Assembly (NCBI RefSeq): GCF_050948215.1
Contig: NW_027488788.1
Coordinates: forward strand, 1 to 64,000
Direction of reading: 5' to 3'
Source: Halictus rubicundus
Lineage: Eukaryota > Arthropoda > Insecta > Hymenoptera > Halictidae
Length of the DNA: 64,000 nucleotides
Positions 42,950 to 55,125 of the stretch are shown piece by piece. A program made the translations under genes and the position numbers. Numbering within the stretch: position 1 is the first letter of the stretch; each line of letters begins with the position of its first letter. The notes under the pieces were generated by a model, which made no database searches, was not told the DNA's origin, and worked only from the letters and a program-made list of their open reading frames with translations.

Positions 42950-45300
42950 CTATCCTCTATCCTATCCTATCCTCTATCCTATCCTATCCTCTATCGTATC
43001 CTATCCTCTATCCTATTAAATAGTATATCGTATCCTCTATCCTATCCTATCCTCTATCGTATCCTATCCTCTATCCTATCCTATCCTCTATCCTATCCTA
43101 TCCTCTATCCTATCCTATCCTCTATCCTATCCTCTATCCTATCCTATCCTCTATCCTATCCTATCCTCTATCCTATCCTATCCTCTATCCTATCCTATCC
43201 TCTATCCTATCCTATCCTCTATCCTATCCTATCCTATCCTCTATCCTATCCTATCCTATCCTCTATCCTATCCTATCCTCTATCCTATCCTATCCTCTAT
43301 CCTATCCTATCCTCTATCCTATCCTATCCTCTATCCTATCCTATCCTCTATCCTATCCTATCCTCTATCCTATCCTATCCTCTATCGTATCCTATCCTCT
43401 ATCCTATTAAATACCATATCGTATCCTCTATCCTATCCTATCCTCTATCGTATCCTATCCTCTATCCTATCCTATCCTCTATCCTATCCTATCCTCTATC
43501 CTATCCTATCCTCTATCCTATCCTATCCTCTATCCCATCCTATTCTCTATCCTATCCTATCCTCTATCCTATCCTATCCTCTATCATATCCTATCCTCTA
43601 TCCTATCCAATCCTATATCCTATTCTCTATCCTATCCAATCCTCTATCCTATCCTATCCCCTATCCTATCCAATCCTATATCCTATTCTCTATCCTATCC
43701 TATCCTCTATCCTATCCTATCCTTTATCGTATCCTATCCTCTATCCTATTAAATCCTATATCGGATCCTCTATCCTATCCTACCCTGTATCGTATCCTAT
43801 CCTCTATCCTATCCTATCCTCTATCCTATCCTATCCTCTATCCTATCCTATCCTCTATCCTATCCTATCCTCTATCCTATCCTATCCTCTATCCTATCCT
43901 ATCCTCTATCCTATCCTATCCTCTATCCTATCCTATCCTCTATCCTATCCTATCCTCTATCCTATCCAATCCTATATCCTATTCTCTACCCTATCCTATC
44001 CTCTATCGTATCCTATCCCCTATCCTATCCAATCCTCTATCCTATCCTATCCGCTATCCTATCCAATCCTATATCCTATTCTCTATCCTACCCTATCCTC
44101 TATCCTATCCTATCCTTTATCGTATCCTATCCTCTATCCTATTAAATCCTATATCTGATCCTCTATCCTATCCTATCCTCTATCGTATCCTATCCTCTAT
44201 CCTATCCTATCCTCTATCCTATCCCATCCTCTATCCTATCCTATCCTCTATCCTATCGTATCCTCTATCCTATCCTATCCTCTATCCTATCCTATTCTCT
44301 ATCCTATCCTATCCTCTATCCTATCCTATCCTCTATCCTATCCTATCCTCTATCGTATCCTATCCTCTATCCTATTAAATAGTATATCGTATCCTCTATC
44401 CTATCCTATCCTCTATCGTATCCTATCCTCTATCCTATCCTATCCTCTATCCTATCCTATCCTCTATCCTATCCTATCCTCTATCCTATCCTCTATCCTA
44501 TCCTATCCTCTATCCTATCCTATCCTCTATCCTATCCTATCCTCTATCCTATCCTATCCTCTATCCTATCCTATCCTCTATCCTATCCTCTATCCTATCC
44601 TCTATCCTATCTTATCCCCTATCCTATCCTATCCTTATCCTATCCTATCCTCTATCCTATCCTATCCTATCCTCTATCCTATCCTATCCTATCCTCTATC
44701 CTATCCTATCCTCTATCCTATCCTATCCTCTATCCTATCCTATCCTCTATCCTATCCTATCCTCTATCGTATCCTATCCTCTATCCTATTAAATACCATA
44801 TCGTATCCTCTATCCTATCCTATCCTCTATCGTATCCTATCCTCTATCCTATCCTATCCTCTATCCTATCCTATCCTCTATCCTATCCTATTCTCTATCC
44901 TATATTATCCTCTATCCTATCCCATCCTCTATCCTATCCTATTCTCTATCCTATCCTATCCTCTATCCTATCCTATCCTCTATCCTATCCTATCCTCTAT
45001 CCTATCCTATCCTCTATCCTATCCTATCCTCTATCCTATCCTATCCTCTATCCCATCCTATCCTCTATCCTATCCTATCCTCTATCCTATCCTATCCTCT
45101 ATCCTATATTATCCTCTATCCTATCCCATCCTCTATCCTATCCTATTCTCTATCCTATCCTATCCTCAATCCTATCCTATCCTCTATCCTATCCTATCCT
45201 CTATCATATCCTATCCTCTATCCTATCCTATCCTCTATCGTATCCTATCCTCTATCCTATTAAATCCTATATCGTATCATCTATCCTATCCTATCCTCTA
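42950..45300 (+). repeat. Duplication with spacing of about 1.37 kb
   Basis: Two rare units, TATTAAATAGTATATCG (about 43,015 and 44,373) and TATTAAATACCATATCG (about 43,406 and 44,788), appear in the same order in two neighbouring copies. The TATTAAATACC variant also occurs near 47,345 and 52,655, which links this block to the later 5.3-kb duplication. Confidence 0.65.
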
Positions 45301-45933
45301 TCCTATCCTATCCTATCCTCTATCCTATCCTATCCTCTATCGTATCCTATCCTCTATAATATCCTATCCTCTATCCTATCCTATCCTCTATCCTATCCTA
45401 TTCTCCATCCTATCCTATCCTCTATCCTATCCTATCCTCTATCCTATCCTATCCTCTATCCTATCCTATCCTCTATCCTATCCTATCCTCAATCCTATCC
45501 TATCCTCTATCCTATCCTATCCTCTATCATATCCTATCCTCTATCCTATCCTATCCTCTATCCTATCCTATCCTCAATCCTATCCTATCCTCTATCCTAT
45601 CCTATCCTCTATCATATCCTATCCTCTATCGTATCCTATCCTCTATCCTATCCTATCCTCTATCCTATCCTATCCTCTATCCTATCCTATCCTCTATCCT
45701 ATCCTTATCCTCTATCGTATCCTATCCTCTATCCTATCCTATCCTCTATCCCATCCTATCCTCTATCCTATATTATCCTCTATCCTATCCCATCCTCTAT
45801 CCTATCCTATCCTCTATCCTATCCTATCCTCTATCCTATCCTATCCTCTATCCTATCCTATTCTCTATCCTATCCTATCCTCTATCGTATCCTATCCTCT
45901 ATCCTATTAAATCCTATATCTTATCCTCTATCC

Positions 45934-46155
45934 TATCCTATATCGTATCCTCTATCCTATCCTATATCGTATCCTCTATCCTATCCTATATCGTATCCTC
46001 TATCCTATCCTATATCGTATCCTCTATCCTATCCTATATCGTATCCTCTATCCTATCCTATATCGTATCCTCTATCCTATCCTATATCGTATCCTCTATC
46101 CTATCCTATATCGTATCCTCTATCCTATCCTATATCGTATCCTCTATCCTATCCT
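45934..46155 (+). repeat. 24-bp higher-order array, nine copies
   Basis: ATATCGT recurs at exact 24-bp intervals: 45,940, 45,964, 45,988, 46,012, 46,036, 46,060, 46,084, 46,108 and 46,132. Each unit is a TATATCG variant followed by one CTC step and two TATCC pentamers, with no visible differences between units. The same array exists at 50,270-50,345 with only three units, so its length is evolving. Confidence 0.9.
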
Positions 46156-49014
46156 ATCCTCTATCCTATCCTATCCTCTATCCTATCCTATCCTCTATCC
46201 TATCCTATCCTCTATCCCATCCTATTCTCTATCCTATCCTATCCTGTATCCTATCCTATCCTGTATCCTATCCTATCCTCTATCCTATCCTATCCTCTAT
46301 CCAATCCTATCCTGTATCATATCCTATCCTCTATCCTATCCTATCCTCTATCCTATACTATCCTCTATCCTATCCAATCCTATATCCTATTCTCTATCCT
46401 ATCCTATCCTCTATCCTATCCTATCCTCAATCCTATCCTATCCTCAATCCTATCCTATCTTCTACCCTATCCTATGCTCTATCCTATCCTATCCTCTATC
46501 CTATCCTATCCTTTATAATATCGTTTCCTCTATCCGATAATATTCTCTATCCGATCCTATCCTCTATCCTATCCTATCCTCTATCCTATCCTCTATTCTA
46601 TCCTATCCTCTATCCTATCCCATCCTCTATCGTATCCTATCCTCTATCCTATTAAATCCTATATCGTATCCTCTATCCTATCCTATCCTCTATCCTATCC
46701 TATCCTCTATCCTATCCTATCCTCTATCGTATCCTATCCTCTATAATATCCTATCCTCTATCCTATCCTATCCTCTATCCTATCCTATTCTCCATCCTAT
46801 CCTATCCTCTATACTATCCTATCCTCTATCCTATCCTATCCTCAATCCTATCCTATCATCTATCCTATCCTATCCTCTATCATATCCTATCCTCTATCGT
46901 ATCCTATCCTCTATCGTATCCTATCCTCTATCCTATTAAATCCTATATCGTATCCTCTATCATATCCTATCCTCTATCCTATCCTATCCTCTATCCTATC
47001 CTTATCCTCTATCGTATCCTATCCTCTATCCTATCCTATCCTCTATCCTATCCTATCCTCTGTCCTATCCTATCCTCTATCCTATCCTATCCTCTATCCT
47101 ATCCTTATCCTCGATCGTATCCTATCCTCTATCCTATCCTATCCTCTATGCTATCCTATCCTCTATCCTATCCTATCCTCTATCCTATATTATCCTCTAT
47201 CCTATTAAATCCTATATCGTATTCTCTATCCGATCCTATCCTCTATCCTATCCTATCCTCTATCCTATCCTCTATCCTATCCTATCCTCTATCCTATCCT
47301 ATCCTCTATCCTATCCTATCCTCTATCGTATCCTATCCTCTATCCTATTAAATACCATATCGTATCCTCTATCCTATCCTATCCTCTATCGTATCCTATT
47401 CTCTATCCTATCCAATCCCCTATCCTATGCTTTATACTATCCTATCCTCTATCCTACGATATCCTCTATCCTATCCTATCCTCTATCCTATCCAATCCTC
47501 TATCCTATCCTATATCCGATTCTCTATCCAATCCCCTCCTCTATCCTACCCTATCCCCTGTCCTATCCTACCCTCTGTCCTATCCTATCCTCAATCCTAT
47601 CCCATACTGTATCCTATCCTATCCTCAATCCTATCCCATACTCTATCCTATCCTACCCTCTGTCCTATCCTATCCTCTATCCTATCCTATCCTCTATCCT
47701 ATCCCATTCCTCTATCTAATCCTATCCTCTACCCTATCCTATCCTCTGTCCTATCGTATCCTATATCCAATCCTATCCTCTATCCTATCCTGACCTCTAT
47801 CCTATCCTATACTATATCCTATACTATCCTCTATCCTATCCTCTATCCTATCCAATCCCCTATCCTATCCTCTATCCTATCCTATCCTGTATCCTACCCA
47901 AGCCGCTATCCTATCCTCTATCCTATCCTATCCTGTATCCTATCGTATCCTCTATCCTATCCTATCCTCTATCCTATCCTGTCCTTTACCCATTCCTATA
48001 CACTATCCTATACTATCCGGTATCCTATCCAATCCTCTATCCTATCCTCTTATCCTATCCTATCCTCAATCCTATCCTATTCCCTATCCTATCCATTCCT
48101 CTATCCTATCCTATCCTCTATCCTATCCAATACTCTATCCAATCCTATCCTCTACCCTATCGTTTCCTCTATCCAATCCTATCCTCTATCGTATCCTATC
48201 CTTTATCTTATCCTATCCTCTATCCCATTCTATCCTCTATCGTATCCTATCCCCTATCGTATCCTACCATCTATCCTATCCTATCGTCTATCCCATCATA
48301 TCCTCTATCCTATCCTACCCTCTACCCTATCCTATCCTCTATCCTATCCTATCCTGTATCCTATCCTATCCTCTATCATATCCTATCCTCTATCCTATCC
48401 TATCCTATCCTCTGTCTCATCCTATCCATTATTCCATCCTATCCTCCATCCTATCCTATCCTCTATCCTATCTTATCCTCTGTCCTCTCCTATCCTCTAT
48501 CATATCCTATCCTCTATCCTATCCAATACTCTATCCTATCCTATCCTCTATCCTATCCTATCCTCTACCCTATCCTATCCTGTATCCTATCCTATCCTCT
48601 GTCCTATCCTATCCTCTGTCCTATCCTATCCTCTATCCTATCCTATCCTCTATCCTATCGTATCCTCTATCGTATCCCATCCTCTATCGTATCCTATCCT
48701 CTATCCTATCCCATCCTATATGCCATAATATCCTCTATCCTATCCTATCCTCTATCGTATCCTATCCTCTATCCTATCCTATTCCTCTATCCAATCCTAT
48801 CCTCCATCCTATCCTATCCTCTATCGTATCCTATCCTCTATCCTATCCTATTCCTCTATCCAATCCTATCCTCCATCCTATCCTATCCTCTATCCTATCC
48901 TATCCTCTATCGTATGCATTCCTCTATCCCAAAAAAACCACTATCCTATCCTCTATTCTATCCTATACTCTATCCTATCCTATCCTCTATCCTGTCCTAT
49001 GCTCTATCCTATCC

Positions 49015-49300
49015 TATCCTCTATCCTATCCTATCCTCTATCCTATCCTATCCTCTATAATAACCTATCCCGTATCCTATCCTATCCTGTATCCTATCCT
49101 CTATCCTATCCTCTATCCTATCCTCTATCCTATCCTCTATCCTATCCTCTATCCTATCCTCTATCCTATCCTATCCTCTATAATAACCTATCCCGTATCC
49201 TATCCTATCCTGTATCCTATCCTCTATCCTATCCTCTATCCTATCCTCTATCCTATCCTCTATCCTATCCTCTATCCTATTATATCCTCTATCCTATCCT
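49015..49300 (+). repeat. Extra segment with 12-bp and 123-bp repeats
   Basis: Present in copy A and absent from copy B of the 5.3-kb duplication. It contains two copies, 123 bp apart (49,057 and 49,180), of an ATAATAACCTATCCCGTATCC unit. Each is followed by a clean run of the 12-bp monomer CTATCCTATCCT, seen in translation as a four-residue SYPL period. This is the purest 12-bp stretch in the window. Confidence 0.7.
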
Positions 49301-49302
49301 AT

Positions 49303-49800
49303 CCTCTGTCCTGTCGTATCCACTAGCCCCTATCCTATCCTCTATCCTATAGTATCGTCTATCCTATCCAATCCTCTATCGTATCCTCTATCCTATCCTA
49401 TCCCCTATCCTATCCTATCCTATCCTCTATCCTATCCTATCCTATCCTCTATCCTATCCTATCCTCTCTCCTATCCTATCCTCTATACTATCCTATCTTC
49501 TATCGTCTCCTGTCCTCTATCCTATCCAATCCCCTATCCTTTCCTCTATCCTATCGTATCCTCTATCCTATCCTATCCTCAATCCTATCCTATCCTCTAT
49601 CCTATCCTATCCTTTATCCTATTCTATACTCTATCCTATACTATCCGCTATCCTATCCTCTATCCTATACTATCCTCTATCCTATCCTATCCTCTGTCCT
49701 GTCGTATCCACTAGCCCCTATCCTATCCTCTATCCTATAGTATCGTCTATCCTATCCAATCCTCTATCGTATCCTCTATCCTATCCTATCCCCTATCCTA
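49303..49800 (+). repeat. 388-bp tandem pair marked by CTGTCGTATCCACTAGCCCC
   Basis: The marker lies in units beginning at 49,303 and 49,691 (388 bp apart). In copy B of the 5.3-kb duplication they begin at 54,327 and 54,710 (383 bp). The 5-bp difference equals one TATCC pentamer, showing that single pentamers are gained or lost. The pair must predate the 5.3-kb duplication. Confidence 0.75.
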
Positions 49801-50229
49801 TCCTATCCTCTATCCTATCCTATCCTATCCTCTATCCTATCATATCCACTATCCTATCCTATCCTCTATCCTATCGTATCCTCTATAGTATCCTATCCTC
49901 TATCCTATTAAATCCTATATCGTATCCTCTATCCTATCCTATCCTCTATCCTATCCTATCCTCTATCCTATCCTATCCTCTATCCTATCTTATCCTCTAT
50001 CCTATCCTATCCTCTATCCTATCCTATCCTCTATCCTATCCTATCCTCTATCCTATCCCATCCTCTATCGTATCCTATCCTCTATCCTATCCTATCCTCT
50101 ATCCTATATTATCCTCTATCCTATCCCATCCTCTATCCTATCCTATCCTCTATCCTATCCTATCCTCTATCCTATCCTATCCTCTATCCTATCCTATTCT
50201 CTATCCTATCCTATCCTCTATCGTATCCT

Positions 50230-50645
50230 ATCCTCTATCCTATTAAATCCTATATCTTATCCTCTATCCTATCCTATATCGTATCCTCTATCCTATCCTA
50301 TATCGTATCCTCTATCCTATCCTATATCGTATCCTCTATCCTATCCTATCCTCTATCCTATCCTATCCTCTATCCTATCCTATCCTCTATCCTATCCTAT
50401 CCTCTATCCCATCCTATTCTCTATCCTATCCTATCCTGTATCCTATCCTATCCTGTATCCTATCCTATCCTCTATCCTATCCTATCCTCTATCCAATCCT
50501 ATCCTGTATCATATCCTATCCTCTATCCTATCCTATCCTCTATCCTATACTATCCTCTATCCTATCCAATCCTATATCCTATTCTCTATCCTATCCTATC
50601 CTCTATCGTATCCTATCCCCTATCCTATCCAATCCTCTATCCTAT
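50230..50645 (+). repeat. Shorter relative of the block at 45,900-46,390
   Basis: Starting from TATTAAATCCTATATCTTATCC, this stretch repeats the order seen at 45,900. It has the 24-bp array, here three units with ATATCGT at 50,276, 50,300 and 50,324, then plain units, then CCCATCCTATTC, CCTGTATCC twice, and CCAATCCTATCCTGTATC. It indicates that the 5.3-kb duplication originally extended left of 46,395 and was rearranged. Confidence 0.65.
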
Positions 50646-51553
50646 CCTATCCGCTATCCTATCCAATCCTATATCCTATTCTCTATCTTATCCTATCCTC
50701 TATCCTATCCCATCCTTTATCGTATCCTATCCTCTATCCTATTAAATCCTATATCGGATCCTCTATCCTATCCTATCCTCTATCGTATCCTATCCTCTAT
50801 CCTATCCTATCCTCTATCCTATCCTATCCTCTATCGTATCCTATCCTCTATCCTATCCTATCCTCTATGCTATCCTATCCTCTATCCTATCCTATCCTCT
50901 ATCCTATATTATCCTCTATCCTATTAAATCCCATATCGTATCCTCTATCCTATCCTATCCTCTATCCTATCCTATCCTCTATCCTATCCTATCCTCTATC
51001 CTATCCAATCCCCTATCCTATCATCTATCCGATCCTATCCTCTATCCTATCCTCTACCCTATCCTATCCTCTACCTTATCCTATCCTCTATCCTATCCTA
51101 TCCTCTATCCTATCCAATCCCCTATCCTATCATCTATCCGATCCTATCCTCTATCCTATCCTCTATCCTATCCTATCCTCTATCCGATCCTATCCTCTAT
51201 CCTATCCTATCCTCTATCCTATCCTATTCTCTATCCTATCCTCTACCCTATCCTATCCACCATCCTATACTATCATCTATCCTATCATATTCTCTATCCT
51301 ATACTCTATGGTCTGCTCTATCCTATTCTATCCACTATCCTATCCTACCCTCAATCCTATCCTATCCTCTATCCTATACTATCATCTATCCTATCCTATC
51401 CTACCCTCTATCCTATACTATCATCTATCCTATCCTATCCTCTATCCTATCCAATCCTGTACCCTATCCTCTATCCTATCCTATCCTCAATCCTATCCTA
51501 TCTTCTACCCTATCCTATGCTCTATCCTATCCTATCCTCTATCCTATCCTATC

Positions 51554-51900
51554 CTTTATAATATCGTTTCCTCTATCCGATAATATTCTCTATCCGATCC
51601 TATCCTCTATCCTATCCTATCCTCTATCCTATCCTCTATTCTATCCCATCCTCTATCCTATCCTATTCTCTATCCTATCCTATCCTCTATCCTATCCTAT
51701 CCTCTATCCTATCCTATCCTCTATCCTATCCTATCCTCAATCCTATCCTATCCTCAATCCTATCCTATCTTCTACCCTATCCTATGCTCTATCCTATCCT
51801 ATCCTCTATCCTATCCTATCCTTTATAATATCGTTTCCTCTATCCGATAATATTCTCTATCCGATCCTATCCTCTATCCTATCCTATCCTCTATCCTATC
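51554..51900 (+). repeat. 267-bp tandem duplication of the TTTATAATATCG block
   Basis: The TATAATATCGTTTCC / CCGATAATATTC series occurs near 51,554 and 51,821, and once more at 46,511 in copy A of the 5.3-kb duplication. The second local copy is the one in register with copy A (offset 5,310). The first is therefore an additional nearby copy. Confidence 0.7.
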
Positions 51901-54900
51901 CTCTATTCTATCCTATCCTCTATCCTATCCTATCCTCTATCGTATCCTATCCTCTATCCTATTAAATCCTATATCGTATCCTCTATCCTATCCTATCCTC
52001 TATCCTATCCTATCCTCTATCCTATTCTATCCTCTATCGTATCCTATCCTCTATAATATCCTATCCTCTATCCTATCCTATCCTCTATCCTATCCTATTC
52101 TCCATCCTATCCTATCCTCTATACTATCCTATCCTCTATCCTATCCTATCCTCAATCCTATCCTATCATCTATCCTATCCTATCCTCTATCATATCCTAT
52201 CCTCTATCGTATCCTATCCTCTATCGTATCCTATCCTCTATCCTATTAAATCCTATATCGTATCCTCTATCATATCCTATCCTCTATCCTATCCTATCCT
52301 CTATCCTATCCTTATCCTCTATCGTATCCTATCCTCTATCCTATCCTATCCTCTATCCTATCCTATCCTCTGTCCTATCCTATCCTCTATCCTATCCTAT
52401 CCTCTATCCTATCCTTATCCTCGATCGTATCCTATCCTCTATCCTATCCTATCCTCTATGCTATCCTATCCTCTATCCTATCCTATCCTCTATCCTATAT
52501 TATCCTCTATCCTATTAAATCCTATATCGTATTCTCTATCCGATCCTATCCTCTATCCTATCCTATCCTCTATCCTATCCTCTATCCTATCCTATCCTCT
52601 ATCCTATCCTATCCTCTATCCTATCCTATCCTCTATCGTATCCTATCCTCTATCCTATTAAATACCATATCGTATCCTCTATCCTATCCTATCCTCTATC
52701 GTATCCTATCCTCTATCCTATCCAATCCCCTATCCTATGCTTTATACTATCCTATCCTCTATCCTACGATATCCTCTATCCTATCCTATCCTCTATCCTA
52801 TCCAATCCTCTATCCTATCCTATATCCGATTCTCTATCCAATCCCCTCCTCTATCCTACCCTATCCCCTGTCCTATCCTACCCTCTGTCCTATCCTATCC
52901 TCAATCCTATCCCATACTGTATCCTATCCTATCCTCAATCCTATCCCATACTCTATCCTATCCTACCCTCTGTCCTACCCTATCCTCTATCCTATCCTAT
53001 CCTCTATCCTATCCCATTCCTCTATCTAATCCTATCCTCTACCCTATCCTATCCTCTGTCCTATCGTATCCTATATCCAATCCTATCCTCTATCCTATCC
53101 TGACCTCTATCCTATCCTATACTATATCCTATACTATCCTCTATCCTATCCTCTATCCTATCCAATCCCCTATCCTATCCTCTATCCTATCCTATCCTGT
53201 ATCCTACCCAAGCCGCTATCCTATCCTCTATCCTATCCTATCCTGTATCCTATCGTATCCTCTATCCTATCCTATCCTCTATCCTATCCTGTCCTTTACC
53301 CATTCCTGTACACTATCCTATACTATCCGGTATCCTATCCAATCCTCTATCCTATCCTCTATCCTATCCTATCCTCAATCCTATCCTATTCCCTATCCTA
53401 TCCATTCCTCTATCCTATCCTATCCTCTATCCTATCCAATACTCTATCCAATCCTATCCTCTACCCTATCGTTTCCTCTATCCAATCCTATCCTCTATCG
53501 TATCCTATCCTTTATCTTATCCTATCCTCTATCCCATTCTATCCTCTATCGTATCCTATCCCCTATCGTATCCTACCATCTATCCTATCCTATCGTCTAT
53601 CCCATCATATCCTCTATCCTATCCTACCCTCTACCCTATCCTATCCTCTATCCTATCCTATCCTGTATCCTATCCTATCCTCTATCATATCCTATCCTCT
53701 ATCCTATCCTATCCTATGCTCTGTCTCATCCTATCCATTATTCCATCCTATCCTCCATCCTATCCTATCCTCTATCCTATCTTATCCTCTGTCCTCTCCT
53801 ATCCTCTATCATATCCTATCCTCTATCCTATCCAATACTCTATCCTATCCTATCCTCTATCCTATCCTATCCTCTACCCTATCCTATCCTGTATCCTATC
53901 CTATCCTCTGTCCTATCCTATCCTCTGTCCTATCCTATCCTCTATCCTATCCTATCCTCTATCCTATCGTATCCTCTATCGTATCCCATCCTCTATCGTA
54001 TCCTATCCTCTATCCTATCCCATCCTATATGCCATAATATCCTCTATCCTATCCTATCCTCTATCGTATCCTATCCTCTATCCTATCCTATTCCTCTATC
54101 CAATCCTATCCTCCATCCTATCCTATCCTCTATCGTATCCTATCCTCTATCCTATCCTATTCCTCTATCCAATCCTATCCTCCATCCTATCCTATCCTCT
54201 ATCCTATCCTATCCTCTATCGTATGCATTCCTCTATCCCAAAAAAACCACTATCCTATCCTCTATTCTATCCTATACTCTATCCTATCCTATCCTCTATC
54301 CTGTCCTATGCTCTATCCTATCCTATCCTCTGTCCTGTCGTATCCACTAGCCCCTATCCTATCCTCTATCCTATAGTATCGTCTATCCTATCCAATCCTC
54401 TATCGTATCCTCTATCCTATCCTATCCCCTATCCTATCCTATCCTCTATCCTATCCTATCCTATCCTCTATCCTATCCTATCCTCTCTCCTATCCTATCC
54501 TCTATACTATCCTATCTTCTATCGTCTCCTGTCCTCTATCCTATCCAATCCCCTATCCTTTCCTCTATCCTATCGTATCCTCTATCCTATCCTATCCTCA
54601 ATCCTATCCTATCCTCTATCCTATCCTATCCTTTATCCTATTCTATACTCTATCCTATACTATCCGCTATCCTATCCTCTATCCTATACTATCCTCTATC
54701 CTATCCTATCCTCTGTCCTGTCGTATCCACTAGCCCCTATCCTATCCTCTATCCTATAGTATCGTCTATCCTATCCAATCATCTATCGTATCCTCTATCC
54801 TATCCTATCCCCTATCCTATCCTATCCTCTATCCTATCCTATCCTATCCTCTATCCTATCATATCCACTATCCTATCCTATCCTCTATCCTATCGTATCC

Positions 54901-55125
54901 TCTATAGTATCCTATCCTCTATCCTATTAAATCCTATATCGTATCCTCTATCCTATCCTATCCTCTATCCTATCCTATCCTCTATCCTATCCTATCCTCT
55001 ATCCTATCTTATCCTCTATCCTATCCTATCCTCTATCCTATCCTATCCTCTATCCTATCCTATCCTCTATCCTATCCCATCCTCTATCGTATCCTATCCT
55101 CTATCCTATCCTATCCTCTATCCTA
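51700..55125 (+). repeat. Copy B of the duplication with 5,310-bp spacing
   Basis: Partner of 46,395-50,105. The 67-codon stretch at 52,458-52,661 translates identically to 47,148-47,351. The match ends near 55,125, where copy A has a TATATTATCC unit and this copy has CGTATCCTCTATCCCATCC. It lacks the 49,015-49,300 segment. Confidence 0.85.

Larger units (their letters stand above)
46395..50105 (+). repeat. Copy A of a duplication with 5,310-bp spacing
   Basis: This block matches 51,700-55,125. Unusual words shared at the same offset include a TTTATAATATCGTTTCC step (46,511 and 51,821), a CTACGATATCC unit, TACCCAAGCCGC, and a run of seven A in CCCAAAAAAACC (48,931-48,937 and 54,240-54,246). 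Copy A has one extra T near 48,050 (CCTCTTATCC versus CCTCTATCC). It also has an extra segment of about 286 bp at 49,015-49,300 that shifts the offset to 5,024. This block is more diverged from the 17-bp consensus than its surroundings, yet the two copies agree closely. Confidence 0.85.
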
